Assembly: GCF_014698065.1 (NCBI RefSeq) | Contig: NZ_JACJSI010000039.1 | Coordinates: 1-63,039 of the forward strand | From: Nostoc flagelliforme FACHB-838 | GTDB taxonomy: Bacteria; Cyanobacteriota; Cyanobacteriia; Cyanobacteriales; Nostocaceae | Length of the DNA stretch: 63,039 bases | Reading direction: 5' to 3' | In this document: positions 1 through 9,322 of the stretch, in pieces | Position numbering within the stretch: the stretch's first letter is position 1 | How the letters are laid out: each line of letters opens with the position of its first letter | Translations under genes and position numbers: made by a program | The notes under the pieces: generated by a model | The model's input: only the letters and a program-made list of their open reading frames with translations | Told to the model about the DNA's origin: nothing | The model's database searches: none

Positions 1-2
1 AA

Positions 3-98
3 TCACTGCTAGATAACTTGTTGAATCAAGGCGAGTTAGTCATTAAGTGGCATCGGAAAATCAAAAACAAAGGTAATTTCAGTTATATTGCAGCTTAA
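3..98 (+). CDS. C-terminal end of an unidentified protein, cut by the window edge
   Basis: The first bases stay open in one frame and end at TAA 96-98, giving about 31 residues (beginning SLLDNLL, ending FSYIAA). The tail is basic in its middle (WHRKIKNK). It lies directly upstream of a PIN-domain remnant, so it could be the end of an antitoxin partner, but nothing in the fragment proves that. No family is recognised. Confidence 0.35.
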   Translation, partial: SLLDNLLNQGELVIKWHRKIKNKGNFSYIAA

Positions 99-109
99 AT
101 GCCGATTAG

Positions 110-478
110 CTTACTGCAAAACAGGAACGCGCGATCGCACTTACTGACCAATTGATTCGTTCTGGCAAGGCGGTAATTAGTACCCAAGTGTTGGGAGAGT
201 TTTTTATGGCCACAACCCGGACTCGGCGATCGCTTTTAACTCCTGCTGAGGCGCTGGTGCGAATGCGTAACTATTTAGCTGCTTGCCATGTCGTTGATAT
301 TACACGACTCATCTCTTTAGAAGCAATTCGCGGTGTGGAAACCCATCACTTCGGGTTTTGGGACGCGCAAATTTGGGCAACGGCGCGACTCAACCAAATT
401 GAAGAAATTTATACTGAGGACTTCGCGTCAGGTGCGACGGTTGAGGGCGTGCGGTTTACGAATCCTTTTATAGATTGA
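110..478 (+). pseudogene. VapC-like PIN-domain toxin, 5'-truncated remnant
   Basis: The frame matches PIN-domain ribonucleases (VapC toxins of type II toxin-antitoxin pairs). It starts just after an in-frame TAG (107-109) with LTAKQERAIALTDQLIRSGKAV, then has the conserved Glu region STQVLGEFF, the FWDAQIWATA segment with the third acidic residue and the YTEDFASG end. The normal first strand of about 20 residues, which carries the first metal-binding Asp (DTN motif), is missing. The only in-frame starts are internal (for example TTG at 152). The catalytic site would therefore be incomplete and the gene is probably dead. A small ATG-led frame at 99 is out of phase, suggesting a deletion across the original start. 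Confidence 0.7.
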
Positions 479-482
479 AAAA

Positions 483-513
483 GATTCCCAACTTATTCAA
501 TAAGTTGGGAATC
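483..513 (+). terminator. Strong hairpin after the PIN remnant
   Basis: A perfect 13-bp inverted repeat (gattcccaactta / taagttgggaatc, 5-base loop) starts five bases after the PIN stop codon. There is no clear T-run, so it is terminator-like rather than a certain intrinsic terminator. Confidence 0.5.
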
Positions 514-618
514 TCAGCCTTGGCGATATTTACAAACACAAAATTTTGTTATTTTAGCAATATTTTTGGGAAAACTATTACTGTAGCTTCTCTTTTAAAA
601 CAAGATTGAAAAATAGTT

Positions 619-1089
619 ATGGATTTAAATGGATTAATTTGGACTAAAAACGTAAAACCCTTAAATGGTGAAGATTGGGCTTATCAAAGCATATTTACTA
701 TACATCCAGAATTAAAGATTTTTGCTTTACATTGGAGAAATTTAGAAAATAGAGACGAAATAAATGCCAAGACTCCACACGAAGGTGAACTGATAATCTT
801 AAGACAACGTAGCAAAGTAACGCACATTGTTAAAATGCTGAATAAGCAGCTTTATCCTGATGGAAACGCTAGAGAGGAATTTAATATTTATCGTCTTGTC
901 CAGGTGATTTGGATGACGGAGAATTGGGAGCATCCTCCAGAAAACAACAAAGTATTCGATTGTTCCATTTCTTTTCCTCGATTTGGAAAAGCAATAAAAT
1001 TGGAAAATCTACAAAAGTTTCAAACCCGTTGGGGTAAAGAAGGATTAGCATTTCAACAGCACGTCCAGAGTGTATTAAGTATTCATTAA
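619..1089 (+). CDS. Hypothetical protein, 156 aa
   Basis: An ATG-started frame in AT-rich sequence encodes a 156-residue soluble protein with no signal peptide or membrane segment. It has alternating beta-like stretches (GELIILRQRSKVTHIVKML, IYRLVQVIWM) and an FPRFGKAIKLENLQ segment near the C-terminus. The pattern resembles small beta-barrel folds of the PUA/EVE type, which bind modified nucleic acids, but that is a guess and I do not recognise the family. It faces the EF-G-like gene tail to tail and the two share a bidirectional terminator. No strong Shine-Dalgarno sequence is seen. Confidence 0.6.
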   Translation: MDLNGLIWTKNVKPLNGEDWAYQSIFTIHPELKIFALHWRNLENRDEINAKTPHEGELIILRQRSKVTHIVKMLNKQLYPDGNAREEFNIYRLVQVIWMTENWEHPPENNKVFDCSISFPRFGKAIKLENLQKFQTRWGKEGLAFQQHVQSVLSIH

Positions 1090-1093
1090 CAAA

Positions 1094-1122
1094 AAGCCCT
1101 GCACTTTATAAATGCAGGGCTT
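1094..1122. terminator. Bidirectional terminator between convergent genes
   Basis: Inverted repeat aagccctgca / tgcagggctt with a 9-base loop, flanked by A-rich and T-rich sequence, lies between the plus-strand gene ending at 1089 and the minus-strand gene ending at 1144. The geometry fits an intrinsic terminator working in both directions. Confidence 0.75.
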
Positions 1123-1143
1123 CGATTTAAAAAAAATCCAAAA

Positions 1144-3192
1144 TTACTTGCCGTTGCCGTTACCACCATTGCCATTGCTGTGAATGACGCGTTCAGCGAG
1201 TTTTTCTGGTACTTCCTGGAGATGGTCATATTCCCAGTGGAAGGAACCAACGCCCAAGGTGAGCGATCGCAGCTCTACAATAAAGTTTTGCATCTCTGCT
1301 TGTGGCAAGTATGCAGAGATATTATCCCAGCCTTGCCAATCGTTTCTCCCCTCATAGCCTAAAATTTGCCCCCGTCTACCACTCAACAGTTGCAGCACTT
1401 TGGAAGTAAATTCGCTAGGTGTGGTCACTTCCACCCGCAGAATTGGTTCTAACAAGGTAGGTTCCGCCTGGGGTATTCCCGTTTGCATTGCCAATCGGGC
1501 AGCTTGTTTAAAGGCTTGTTCGGAACTATCAACGTTGTGATACGAACCATTAGTCAGAGTTACCGCCAAATCCACCATTGGGAAGCCCAAAGGCCCATGT
1601 GTCAGAAATTCCCGCACGCCCATTTCCACCCCAGGAATGTACTGTTTAGGAACCACACCGCCGACAATAGTTTCATTAAAGTTGAAACCTGTACCGCGTG
1701 GTAGGGGTTTGATGTCGAGAAAAACATCACCAAACTGTCCATGACCACCGCTTTGGTGCTTGTAGCGCCCATGAATTGAAGCCACTGTTTTACGAATGGT
1801 TTCTTTGTAAGGCACTTGTGGCAAGTGGGTTGTCATTGGCAAGTTATATTTGCGGCGCAGTCTATCTAGGGCGACTTGTAAATGAATCTCGCCTTGTCCC
1901 CACAAGATAACTTCGTGAGTATCACCGTGTTGTTCCCAAGCAAGTGAGCAGTCTTCTTCCAATAACTTGGTGATGGCACTGCTAAGTTTTACTTCATCGT
2001 TGCGCTTTTCTGGTGTAATAGCGAGGGCATACACTGGTTCCAACTCTACAGCTTTGGGTAATTTTATTGCCGACTGCTGTTCTGTGGAGATTGTATCGCC
2101 TGTCTTGATTCCTTCTAAACGGCTTAATGCAACAATTTCACCAGCACTAACTTGGTTAACTAACTGCTGTTGTTGTCCCATGAGGCGGTAAATTCCACCA
2201 GTGCGAATGCCATTGAGGACAATACCATCAGTTAATTTGCCCCGCCAAACACGCACGAGGGAGAGTTTGCCACCTTGAGGAGTGTAGTAAGTTTTTAATA
2301 CCTGCGCTAAAGCTGTATCACCTTTTATGTTTTTTAAACGACGTTCTGCTGTGGTTTCTGGTTCGGGGGCTTCCCGTAACAAGGCTTCTAATAGAGGTCT
2401 AACACCATAATCTTGTTCTGCTACACCAAAGAAAACGGGCACTACCAAATCTGCCCCTAATTCCATTTTTAAATCTTTGAGGATTTCTTCTTGGGGTGGT
2501 TCGATGTCTTCTAAAAGTTCTTCGAGTAAATGGTCGTCAAAATTTGCTAAGGCTTCGAGCATTTCTGCCCGCGCTATATGTTCTTCTTCTTTTAAACTTT
2601 CGGGGAAGGGAATAGGATCAGCAGGTGCGCCTGGATGATATTGATATGCCTGTTCACTCACCATATCGATAAAGCCGGTGAGTTGTTCCCCGTTCATAAT
2701 GGGATATTGATGCGCTACCAAGGGACGGCTAGATACTGCTTTCAGGGCGTGTAACGTTTCCAAAACGTGAATATTTGCCCGATCCATTTTGTTGACGAAG
2801 ACGAGGTGGGGAATTTCCCAATCGTCGAGGAATTTAAATAGAGGGGCGAGGGTGAGGACTCGTTCGCGGATGGGTTCGCAAACTACAATTGCCGCATCCA
2901 CTCCCATTAAAGCATTGTACGTTTCTTGGGCAAATTCTACACTTCCCGGACAATCAATAAAGGTGAAGCGAATACCGTTATACTCAGTGCTAGCGGCGCT
3001 GACTTCTACACTCATCTGGCGATCGCGCGACTCGGCAGCACTGTCTTCCACTGTATTGCTGTCCTTAACACTCCCTTTGCGAGAAATTGCCCCTGTGACA
3101 AATAACAAACTTTCTAGTAAAGTGGTTTTTCCACTTAAATAAGGCCCGACAATTGCAACATTCCGCGAACCCGATTTTACTTTTTCGTTCAT
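1144..3192 (-). CDS. Elongation factor G-like translational GTPase
   Basis: A 682-residue translational GTPase of the EF-G-like group, distinct from the canonical ribosomal-operon EF-G. The G domain is visible: P-loop GPYLSGKTT near residues 18-26, switch II DCPG, and NKMD as G4. Domain IV carries HGRYKHQSGGHGQFGDV. The usual role of the superfamily is GTP-driven movement on the ribosome; the exact task of this second, cyanobacterial-type copy is not settled. The frame opens 12 codons further upstream (3228), but the ATG at 3192 has a near-perfect Shine-Dalgarno (GGGAGG, about 5 bases away) and is the better start. The C-terminus ends in a glycine/asparagine-rich tail (NGNGGNGNGK). It is divergent from the TPR gene. 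Confidence 0.9.
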   Translation of the reverse strand: MNEKVKSGSRNVAIVGPYLSGKTTLLESLLFVTGAISRKGSVKDSNTVEDSAAESRDRQMSVEVSAASTEYNGIRFTFIDCPGSVEFAQETYNALMGVDAAIVVCEPIRERVLTLAPLFKFLDDWEIPHLVFVNKMDRANIHVLETLHALKAVSSRPLVAHQYPIMNGEQLTGFIDMVSEQAYQYHPGAPADPIPFPESLKEEEHIARAEMLEALANFDDHLLEELLEDIEPPQEEILKDLKMELGADLVVPVFFGVAEQDYGVRPLLEALLREAPEPETTAERRLKNIKGDTALAQVLKTYYTPQGGKLSLVRVWRGKLTDGIVLNGIRTGGIYRLMGQQQQLVNQVSAGEIVALSRLEGIKTGDTISTEQQSAIKLPKAVELEPVYALAITPEKRNDEVKLSSAITKLLEEDCSLAWEQHGDTHEVILWGQGEIHLQVALDRLRRKYNLPMTTHLPQVPYKETIRKTVASIHGRYKHQSGGHGQFGDVFLDIKPLPRGTGFNFNETIVGGVVPKQYIPGVEMGVREFLTHGPLGFPMVDLAVTLTNGSYHNVDSSEQAFKQAARLAMQTGIPQAEPTLLEPILRVEVTTPSEFTSKVLQLLSGRRGQILGYEGRNDWQGWDNISAYLPQAEMQNFIVELRSLTLGVGSFHWEYDHLQEVPEKLAERVIHSNGNGGNGNGK

Positions 3193-3438
3193 AAAACCTC
3201 CCTTGCGGTAAGTTTTTCCTAACCGCATTATTCTGCTGGATGTATCAGGGATAAAAAATGGTTCTCTGGAGTCAAAATTACCCCTTCTTTAATTTGTTAT
3301 TATGCTCCTTTTAATCGAAACTTAAAAAAATTGTAGTCTGTCGTAAGATTTAGCTTAATAAAAGTTAACTTTTACAAACTTTTATGCCGAATTAAAAATT
3401 TTTGTAAAAAACTTTTTATGGAGTAAATTTAACTGAAA

Positions 3439-4383
3439 GTGTTGCGAGTCAGAAAATCAATGGGATTATCATTCTTTAAATATCGCATAGCAGGGTTAGT
3501 AAGTTTGACTTTCCTGGTTGTTAGTATTGCCTCCCCTTCAATTTCTCTATCTCCTCCTGTCCCCTCAAAGCTGGCACAATCTAATCCTAAAACTGCTGTA
3601 GACTGGTTAAATCAAGGCTTACAAGGAATTCAGGCGGGAAGGGTACAAGATGCGATCGCAGCCTTTAAACAAGCGGCTCAATTAGATCCGGCATTAGCAC
3701 CAGCGCACTATAATTTAGGGTTAGCGTTCCGGCAAACGGGACAATTACAACCCTCTGCGGATGCATTTTATCGAGCGACACAAGCCGATCCTAAATTTGC
3801 TCCAGCTTTTGCTAATTTAGGCGGAGCGTTGTTAGAGGGGAATAATTTACAGTTAGCTAACGATTATTTGCAACGAGCGCTAGAACTTGATCCCAAACTA
3901 GGATTTGCCCACTATAACTTGGGCTTGGTACGAGAACAGCAACGAGATTGTGAAAAAGCGATCGCATCTTTTAGAAAAGCCATAGAATATAGCAAAAATG
4001 CACCAGAACCTCCTTATCATATAGGGATGTGTTATCTCCAGCAAGGCAAACTCGATCAAGCAAGAGATGCCTTTAATCAGGCATTAAAAATTAATCCCAA
4101 ATATCCAGAAGCTTACTATAATCTCGGTTCAATTTGGTTTCAGCAAAGGAAGTTGCAAGAGGCATTAGAGGCTTTTAGAAAATCAGCCGAAGCTAACTCG
4201 AATTATCCTAATGCTTATTATGGTGCTGGGTTAGTTTTTATGCAGTTACAGCAATATGGAGATGCAGTACAAGTATTGCAATTTGCTAGAGATTTATATA
4301 ATGCTCAGAGAAATCCTCAATGGGCAAAAAATGCCGAACAATTGTTGCAACAGGCACAAAATTTAAATTACCAACCTCGCTGA
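3439..4383 (+). CDS. Secreted or membrane-anchored TPR-repeat protein
   Basis: The 314-residue protein begins with a basic N-terminus and a hydrophobic segment (about residues 17-35), consistent with an export signal or anchor. The rest is about seven tetratricopeptide repeats, seen as repeated Y-N-L-G, A-x-x-x-A and D-P/N-P motifs every 34 residues (APAHYNLGLAFRQTG, FAHYNLGLVREQQ, PEAYYNLGSIWFQQ). TPR arrays are protein-binding scaffolds; no partner can be named. The GTG at 3439 is taken as start; an in-frame ATG at 3460 also keeps the signal segment. The 246-bp AT-rich spacer to the EF-G-like gene must hold both divergent promoters. Confidence 0.8.
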   Translation: MLRVRKSMGLSFFKYRIAGLVSLTFLVVSIASPSISLSPPVPSKLAQSNPKTAVDWLNQGLQGIQAGRVQDAIAAFKQAAQLDPALAPAHYNLGLAFRQTGQLQPSADAFYRATQADPKFAPAFANLGGALLEGNNLQLANDYLQRALELDPKLGFAHYNLGLVREQQRDCEKAIASFRKAIEYSKNAPEPPYHIGMCYLQQGKLDQARDAFNQALKINPKYPEAYYNLGSIWFQQRKLQEALEAFRKSAEANSNYPNAYYGAGLVFMQLQQYGDAVQVLQFARDLYNAQRNPQWAKNAEQLLQQAQNLNYQPR

Positions 4384-4464
4384 GGCGCAAAAACTTAATA
4401 TTGCATAACATAAAACTATTGGGTTGACTCGCTGGTGTTGTCTGAACCTGTCCCGATTGGAAAA

Positions 4465-5019
4465 ATGTACATGCAAAAGCGCCAGAAAAGTCGATTTTTA
4501 TTTAGCGATCGCTGGCTTGATCGGCAATCAATTGTTCGCAACATGGAAGCCTTTCAAGACTTAATTGTGATTGTCTTGTGTTTGGGTTTGTTCGCGGTTA
4601 TGCTGATCCAATTGTGGGGCATAGCTATCGCCCTCATGCAGCCACTAGACTATAAACATATGACTGCAAAAATACTATTTGTGTTGATTTTAGTCGAGTT
4701 ATTCCGACTATTAATGGTCTATTTGCAAGAACATAGTATCTCTGTGGGAGTGGCAGTTGAGGTAACAATTGTATCTCTACTCCGAGAAGTAGTAGTTCAC
4801 GGAGCGTTGGAAATGCATTGGGTTAATACGCTTGCAATTTGTGGTTTGTTGTTTGTTCTGGGTGGACTACTCGTAGTCTGTGCTAAGACACCACACATGG
4901 ATTGCATGAGTGCTAATACTAAGTTTTGCCCGGTTGTCTATAGAGGAGGTAGGGAACGGCAAAATGAGTTGGAATTACAGTATTCACGTCAATGTGATGA
5001 GAATCAACCGCTTGGATAA
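4465..5019 (+). CDS. PsiE-family integral membrane protein
   Basis: The central part matches the PsiE (phosphate-starvation-inducible E) family: four hydrophobic segments, AFQDLIVIVLCLGLFAVML, AKILFVLILVELFRLLMVYL, AVEVTIVSLLREVVVHG and NTLAICGLLFVLGGLLVVC, with the conserved ELFRLL and LREV motifs. The biochemical function of PsiE is unknown. The soluble C-terminal tail of about 40 residues is not part of the family core. The frame is open from GTG 4435, but the ATG at 4465 (or 4471) fits better. It follows the TPR gene by about 80 bp and may be co-transcribed. Confidence 0.75.
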   Translation: MYMQKRQKSRFLFSDRWLDRQSIVRNMEAFQDLIVIVLCLGLFAVMLIQLWGIAIALMQPLDYKHMTAKILFVLILVELFRLLMVYLQEHSISVGVAVEVTIVSLLREVVVHGALEMHWVNTLAICGLLFVLGGLLVVCAKTPHMDCMSANTKFCPVVYRGGRERQNELELQYSRQCDENQPLG

Positions 5020-5346
5020 ATTTTTATGAAATATGAGGAGTGGGGAGTGGGGAGTGAAGAAAAAGCATTTTCTTACTCTCCACTCCTTTGTTTGGGGCTG
5101 TATCAGGAAATTGGATGTATCTAAATCTAAAATGGTATACAGCCTATTTCAGGTAAATGAAATACATGGGTAGGGGCACAATATGTTGTGCCCCTACGAT
5201 TATCTGTACCTCACTAAGTTGCAATCTGCTGTAACTCACCTTTTGCAAGGTACTTCCGACGTATTGAAATATACTCTTTTTGGAAGATGAATCCCCCTTT
5301 TAGGGTGAGTATAAGTTAATTAGAAATTCTCAAAGAGGGTCAAGCA
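5020..5346 (+). other. Gene-free spacer with short repeats and the promoter of the 81-aa gene
   Basis: No supported gene. It holds a pentamer-like repeat (ggagtgggg, around 5037-5057) facing a complementary ctccactcc at 5080-5091, a 12-bp palindrome at 5170-5197, and the upstream region of the small gene at 5347, with a purine-rich AAAGAGGG about 10 bases before its ATG. Confidence 0.5.
5170..5197. repeat. Intergenic palindrome (12-bp arms)
   Basis: gtaggggcacaa / ttgtgcccctac with a 4-base loop. This is a REP-like palindrome of the sort dispersed in Nostoc spacers. It may also act as a terminator after the PsiE-like gene. Confidence 0.6.
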
Positions 5347-5592
5347 ATGACTACAAATACAGGTAACGGACAGTCTCAACAACCAATTAGCAATTTGGAG
5401 TATGATTTTGTCACCGTTTTGCACAACAAGGCTGAAGCCGTTAAAGCTTACGATACCTACATCAAAGATGCAGAACAAGTAGGTTCTCAGCCTTGTGTAG
5501 AGTTGTTCCAAAAATTGCGTCAATCTGATATTGAACACGTACAAGAGATCCGCCAACATCTACAACAAGTGCTGCAACACGGTAAGATGTAA
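5347..5592 (+). CDS. Small helical (ferritin-like) protein, 81 aa
   Basis: The frame encodes an all-helical 81-residue protein without signal peptide. A central stretch (EYDFVTVLHNKAEAVKAYDTYIKDAEQVG) and a C-terminal stretch (DIEHVQEIRQHLQQVLQHG) each carry acid and histidine residues spaced like the metal-binding E...ExxH motifs of rubrerythrin/ferritin-like proteins. It is only half a four-helix bundle, so it would need to dimerise. Function is inferred from this pattern and not known. The start is an ATG with a good Shine-Dalgarno (AAAGAGGG), and a strong terminator follows, so it is a monocistronic unit. Confidence 0.7.
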   Translation: MTTNTGNGQSQQPISNLEYDFVTVLHNKAEAVKAYDTYIKDAEQVGSQPCVELFQKLRQSDIEHVQEIRQHLQQVLQHGKM

Positions 5593-5649
5593 CCCAGGTT
5601 TTAAGTGCATAGGCGTAGCCCGTGGTAGACATCGCTTCGCATTATAAAA

Positions 5650-5677
5650 AAAGCAGATGGGATTAACCATCTGCTTT
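5650..5677. terminator. Bidirectional terminator
   Basis: Perfect 11-bp stem aaagcagatgg / ccatctgcttt with a 6-base loop and flanking A/T runs. It sits between the convergent 81-aa gene and metF-like gene. Confidence 0.8.
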
Positions 5678-5700
5678 AATATAAAGATGCGTTATCTCAT

Positions 5701-6630
5701 TTACTTGGATACCAACTGATTAATTGGAGCAACCCCAGCCAAATCTAAAATTGGCGCGATTGCCTCTTCACGCTTCACTGCCATCATGTGGACACCTTGG
5801 CATAATTGCCGCGCTATTTGCACTTGCTCGGCTGCAATTTTCATCCCTTCCTCAAAAGGATCTTTGGCTTTTGCCAATCTATCAATAATATGTTGGGGAA
5901 TATTTACACCCGGAACACATCTATTAATAAACTGGGCATTTTTTGCCGATTTCAATAGAAATATTCCTGCCAAAATCGGTTTTTTATAACCAGCAGCAAT
6001 TGTGTCCATAAACTTTTCTAGCCGCTCAAAATCGGTAATTAACTGACTTTGAAAAAACTGCGCTCCGGCTTCGATTTTACGTTCAAATCGGCTTTGCAAA
6101 CCTGACCAACTTTTACATTGCGGATCTACTGCTGCACCAACAAATAAATCTAACGCTCCATCAGTCAAAGGTTTTTCGTTGCAATCAACGCCTTGATTCA
6201 TCTTCCGAATCAGTTGCAGCAGTCGTACCGCTTCTAAATCAAACACTGCTTTGGCATCTGGATAATCGCCTGCTTTTACTGGGTCGCCAGTCAAAGCTAA
6301 AATATTATTTATGCCTAAAGCATGAGCGCCCATCAAATCAGCTTGTAAACCAATGCGGTTGCGATCGCGGCAAGCAATCTGACAAATCGGCTCTATACCG
6401 TTTTGTGACAAAATCACCGATGCCATTAACGAAGACATCCGTAACACGGCGCGGCTACCATCAGTAACATTGACGGCATGAACTCTCCCCTTAAGAGTCG
6501 CCGCCATTTGAATCATGTGCGTTGGATCTCCCCCTTTCGGTGGTGCTACCTCGGCGGTAACTAGAAATTCACCAGCTTGTACAGCTTTGCGGAAGTCATT
6601 TAACCCTGTAGGGCTATGGGTGTGATGCAT
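5701..6630 (-). CDS. metF: Methylenetetrahydrofolate reductase (MetF family)
   Basis: A 309-residue TIM-barrel protein of the MetF family, which reduces 5,10-methylene-THF to 5-methyl-THF for methionine synthesis using FAD. Family landmarks: EVAPPKGGDP near the N-terminus, NVTDGSRAVLRMSS, QIACRDRNRIGLQADLMGAHALGINNILALTGDP, the SQLITDFERLEKF segment and the GVHMMAV C-terminal strand. Length is normal. The start ATG at 6630 has no strong Shine-Dalgarno. It lies just downstream of trpS on the same strand (about 59 bp), so the two could share transcripts, though they have no pathway link. Confidence 0.88.
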   Translation of the reverse strand: MHHTHSPTGLNDFRKAVQAGEFLVTAEVAPPKGGDPTHMIQMAATLKGRVHAVNVTDGSRAVLRMSSLMASVILSQNGIEPICQIACRDRNRIGLQADLMGAHALGINNILALTGDPVKAGDYPDAKAVFDLEAVRLLQLIRKMNQGVDCNEKPLTDGALDLFVGAAVDPQCKSWSGLQSRFERKIEAGAQFFQSQLITDFERLEKFMDTIAAGYKKPILAGIFLLKSAKNAQFINRCVPGVNIPQHIIDRLAKAKDPFEEGMKIAAEQVQIARQLCQGVHMMAVKREEAIAPILDLAGVAPINQLVSK

Positions 6631-6688
6631 AACATTAAGGTTTTCAATTTCTTAAATGGTATAACAAATCACACCTAAAGGTTAAAAG

Positions 6689-7699
6689 TTATAGAGGAAG
6701 AGAGTAGCCTAAAGCAGTTTTGACTTGTGATAAAGTTTGATTTGCGATCGCTCTAGCTTTTTCCCCTCCATCCCGCAACACAGACTCCAAATAGCTTTTA
6801 TCTGCCGTTATCGAGTGATATTTTTCTTGGATTGGTTTGAGGGACTCAATAATTGTGTCTGTCAATAATGGCTTGAATTGTCCCCAACCCATATCTTGAC
6901 ATTCAACTGCGACATCTTCCTTCGTTTTACCAGAAAGCAGTGTATACAGCGTTAACAAATTATTACACTCTGGACGCGCCGGATCATCAAAAGTCAGACC
7001 ACGAATCGGATCAGTTTTACAACGCTTAATTTTGTATTGAATGTCTTTCGGTGAATCTAGCAAACTGATCCGGCTTAAATCAGAAGGATCAGACTTCGAC
7101 ATTTTGCGTGTACCGTCTGCCAAACTCATCACCCTTGCCCCTTCCTTGCGAATTAAAGGGTCTGGTAACTTTAGAACTGGTTGATCTGGTTTACCAAATT
7201 GGTGATTTAACCGAGCTGCAATATCCCGTGTCAATTCCAAGTGTTGCTTTTGGTCTTCACCCACTGGCACTTTATCCGCTTGGTAAAGCAAAATATCAGC
7301 AGCCATCAGCACAGGATAATCTAATAAACCTGCACTGACATTTTCTCCTTGTTTAACAGCCTTTTCCTTAAACTGGATCATGTCTTGCAGCCAGTTGAGA
7401 GGTGTAATGCAGTTGAGCAACCAGGTGAGTTCACTGTGGGCCGAAACGTGGGATTGCACAAAGATGGTGGAGTGATTTAAATCAAGACCACAAGCTAGAT
7501 AGAGAGCAGCAAGAGTGTAGGTATCAGCCGCCAACTCTTTCGGGTCGTGTGGCACTGTAATCGCATGTAAATCAGCCACAAAAAGATAATTTTCGTATTC
7601 GCTCTGACCTTCTACCCAGTTGCGAATGGCTCCCAAGTAGTTACCTAGATGGTAATTGCCGGTTGGTTGAACTCCAGAAAGAACACGTTGCTTGCCCAT
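6689..7699 (-). CDS. trpS: Tryptophanyl-tRNA synthetase
   Basis: Class I aminoacyl-tRNA synthetase charging tRNA-Trp. The N-terminus has the strand and HIGH-like motif (SGVQPTGNYHLGNYLGA), and the KMSKS loop is exact (GTRKMSKSDPSDLSRI). EDQKQHLELTRDIAARLN matches the tryptophan-binding region. At 336 residues it is the normal bacterial length. An upstream TTG would add three residues, but the ATG at 7699 is the natural start. It is probably cytoplasmic, essential and constitutive. Confidence 0.95.
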   Translation of the reverse strand: MGKQRVLSGVQPTGNYHLGNYLGAIRNWVEGQSEYENYLFVADLHAITVPHDPKELAADTYTLAALYLACGLDLNHSTIFVQSHVSAHSELTWLLNCITPLNWLQDMIQFKEKAVKQGENVSAGLLDYPVLMAADILLYQADKVPVGEDQKQHLELTRDIAARLNHQFGKPDQPVLKLPDPLIRKEGARVMSLADGTRKMSKSDPSDLSRISLLDSPKDIQYKIKRCKTDPIRGLTFDDPARPECNNLLTLYTLLSGKTKEDVAVECQDMGWGQFKPLLTDTIIESLKPIQEKYHSITADKSYLESVLRDGGEKARAIANQTLSQVKTALGYSLPL

Positions 7700-8054
7700 A
7701 AATTTCAACTTAGTTATCTCAAATCCGCGCTATGTCAAGTGGCGATGTCTGACGACAAGTCGCTTACCTCTACGCAAAACTCATTTAATTTTGACATTTT
7801 CTAGGTCAATTCGCCCTTTTGAGATGAGAGTCTTTAACTCAACTTCAATAGGACGCAATGAGACGAAAGCTTTATTCTACAGACCTTAGTGGCTGAGAAT
7901 GGACAATTTTAGCTCCTATAAGTGGTCTCTTAAACTGCACATTTGATTGCTGCCACAATCCCAAATGCTTATCTTGCTAGTGTGATTTCGCTCACAAGTT
8001 GTAAATAAAAGTAAGATTTATTACAAATCTCTGGTATTTATATCAATCAAATTT
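7700..8054 (-). other. Spacer between trpS and the histidine kinase gene
   Basis: About 355 bp upstream of trpS and downstream of the kinase gene, both on the minus strand. It must contain the trpS promoter and the end of the kinase transcript. I see no gene, repeat or clear hairpin here; a short open frame on the plus strand (7692-7889) has no family features. Confidence 0.4.
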
Positions 8055-9322
8055 TCATTGAAAAACTACTGGTAATTGAACGCTCACAGTAGTTCCTGTC
8101 AAAAGGTTAGAAGAGATTAACAGTTTTCCACTATGAGCATTGACAATGCGTTTGGTAATAGCAAGTCCTAGCCCAGTACCACAAGGTTTTGTAGAGAAGA
8201 ATGGCTGGCAAAGTTTGGTGATAACTTCCAATGGAATTGGTTCACCGCCATTATGAACATTAATACAAACTTTATCTGTATGTGAACAATCTACTGTCCA
8301 TCTAACAATATCTTCGGCTGCAACTGCTTTGCAAGCGTTGCGAACAATATTAATAAATACTTGTTTAAGTTTGTCCTTATCTCCCAAAATTTTTACTGTA
8401 GGCGACACCGGAATAAATTCAATTTTTCGTTCCAGAGCTTCTGGCATTTCACGTATGCATATAAGCAACTCATGGATAAGTTCATTCACATTCAATTCAC
8501 AAAGTTGTAACACTTGGGGTTGGCGTAAAGTAAAATTTCACTTAATAGACGTTCTAAACGACTAGCTTCACTCAGTGCTAAAGCTAATCGCTCTTGAGCA
8601 GATTCAGTCAAAATGGTTTTTCGGAAATACTTTAATCCCATGAGCATTGTCGTCAAGGGATTACGAATTTCATGCACAATTATGGCGGCAAATTCACCGA
8701 TAGCTGCCAGTCGTTCCTGTTCTAAAAGTTTGGCTTGGGCTGTTTGTAATTCTGCGGTGCGTTTTTCTACTTCAGCCTCCAGAATTTGATTAAATTGACA
8801 CTGTTGTTGATAGAGATGATAGTTATCAATTGCTGTTGCAGCTCGTTCAGCAAATAATTCGACAATCTGAATGTCTTCTTTCGTAAAATCCCGTGGTTGT
8901 TGATTAAAAGAACAGATAGTACCAATTACTTCATTTTCAGCAGTCCGCAATGGTATACCTAAATATGCACAATAACCTTCTGGAGCCTGCCCATACTCTG
9001 GATTTTTTTGAGCATCTTTCACTGCTAATGAGCGACCAATTTGGATAACAGTGCCAGTTAATAAACCATGTAGTGCATAAACATGTTCGCCTTCGCCCAT
9101 TTCTAAACTACTGGCTAGAACGGTTTCAAATCCCTCTTGGCAAAAGGTAACAACTGTCCAATCAACTCCAATGAGTTCGCTGACTCCACAGGCAATATTA
9201 TGCAAATAGCTACCCAGTTCCCCAGTTCGATAGTTCAAAGAAGACAAACGTGCTATTATTTGCCGCTCACGCTGCCAAGTTTGATTGTGCAACAATATTT
9301 CCTCATCACTGGTTTTGCTCAT
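8055..9322 (-). pseudogene. GAF-domain sensor histidine kinase, split by a one-base frameshift
   Basis: Two overlapping minus-strand frames form one histidine kinase. The first (9322 to 8492, 276 aa) has a GAF domain (about residues 35-165), a coiled linker (LEAEVEKRTAELQTAQAKL) and the HisKA box with phospho-acceptor His in VHEIRNPLTTM. It derails after LLYANPK. The second (8513 to 8055) resumes in another frame with LQLCELNVNEL and carries the N box (KQVFINIVRNACKAV), a G1-like HNGG and FFSTKPCGTGLGLAI of the HATPase domain. Adding one G to the GGGG run at 8516-8519 would rejoin them through ANPQVLQLCELN. As given, kinase activity would be lost. A homopolymer sequencing error is an equally good explanation. 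No response regulator gene is adjacent. Confidence 0.85.
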
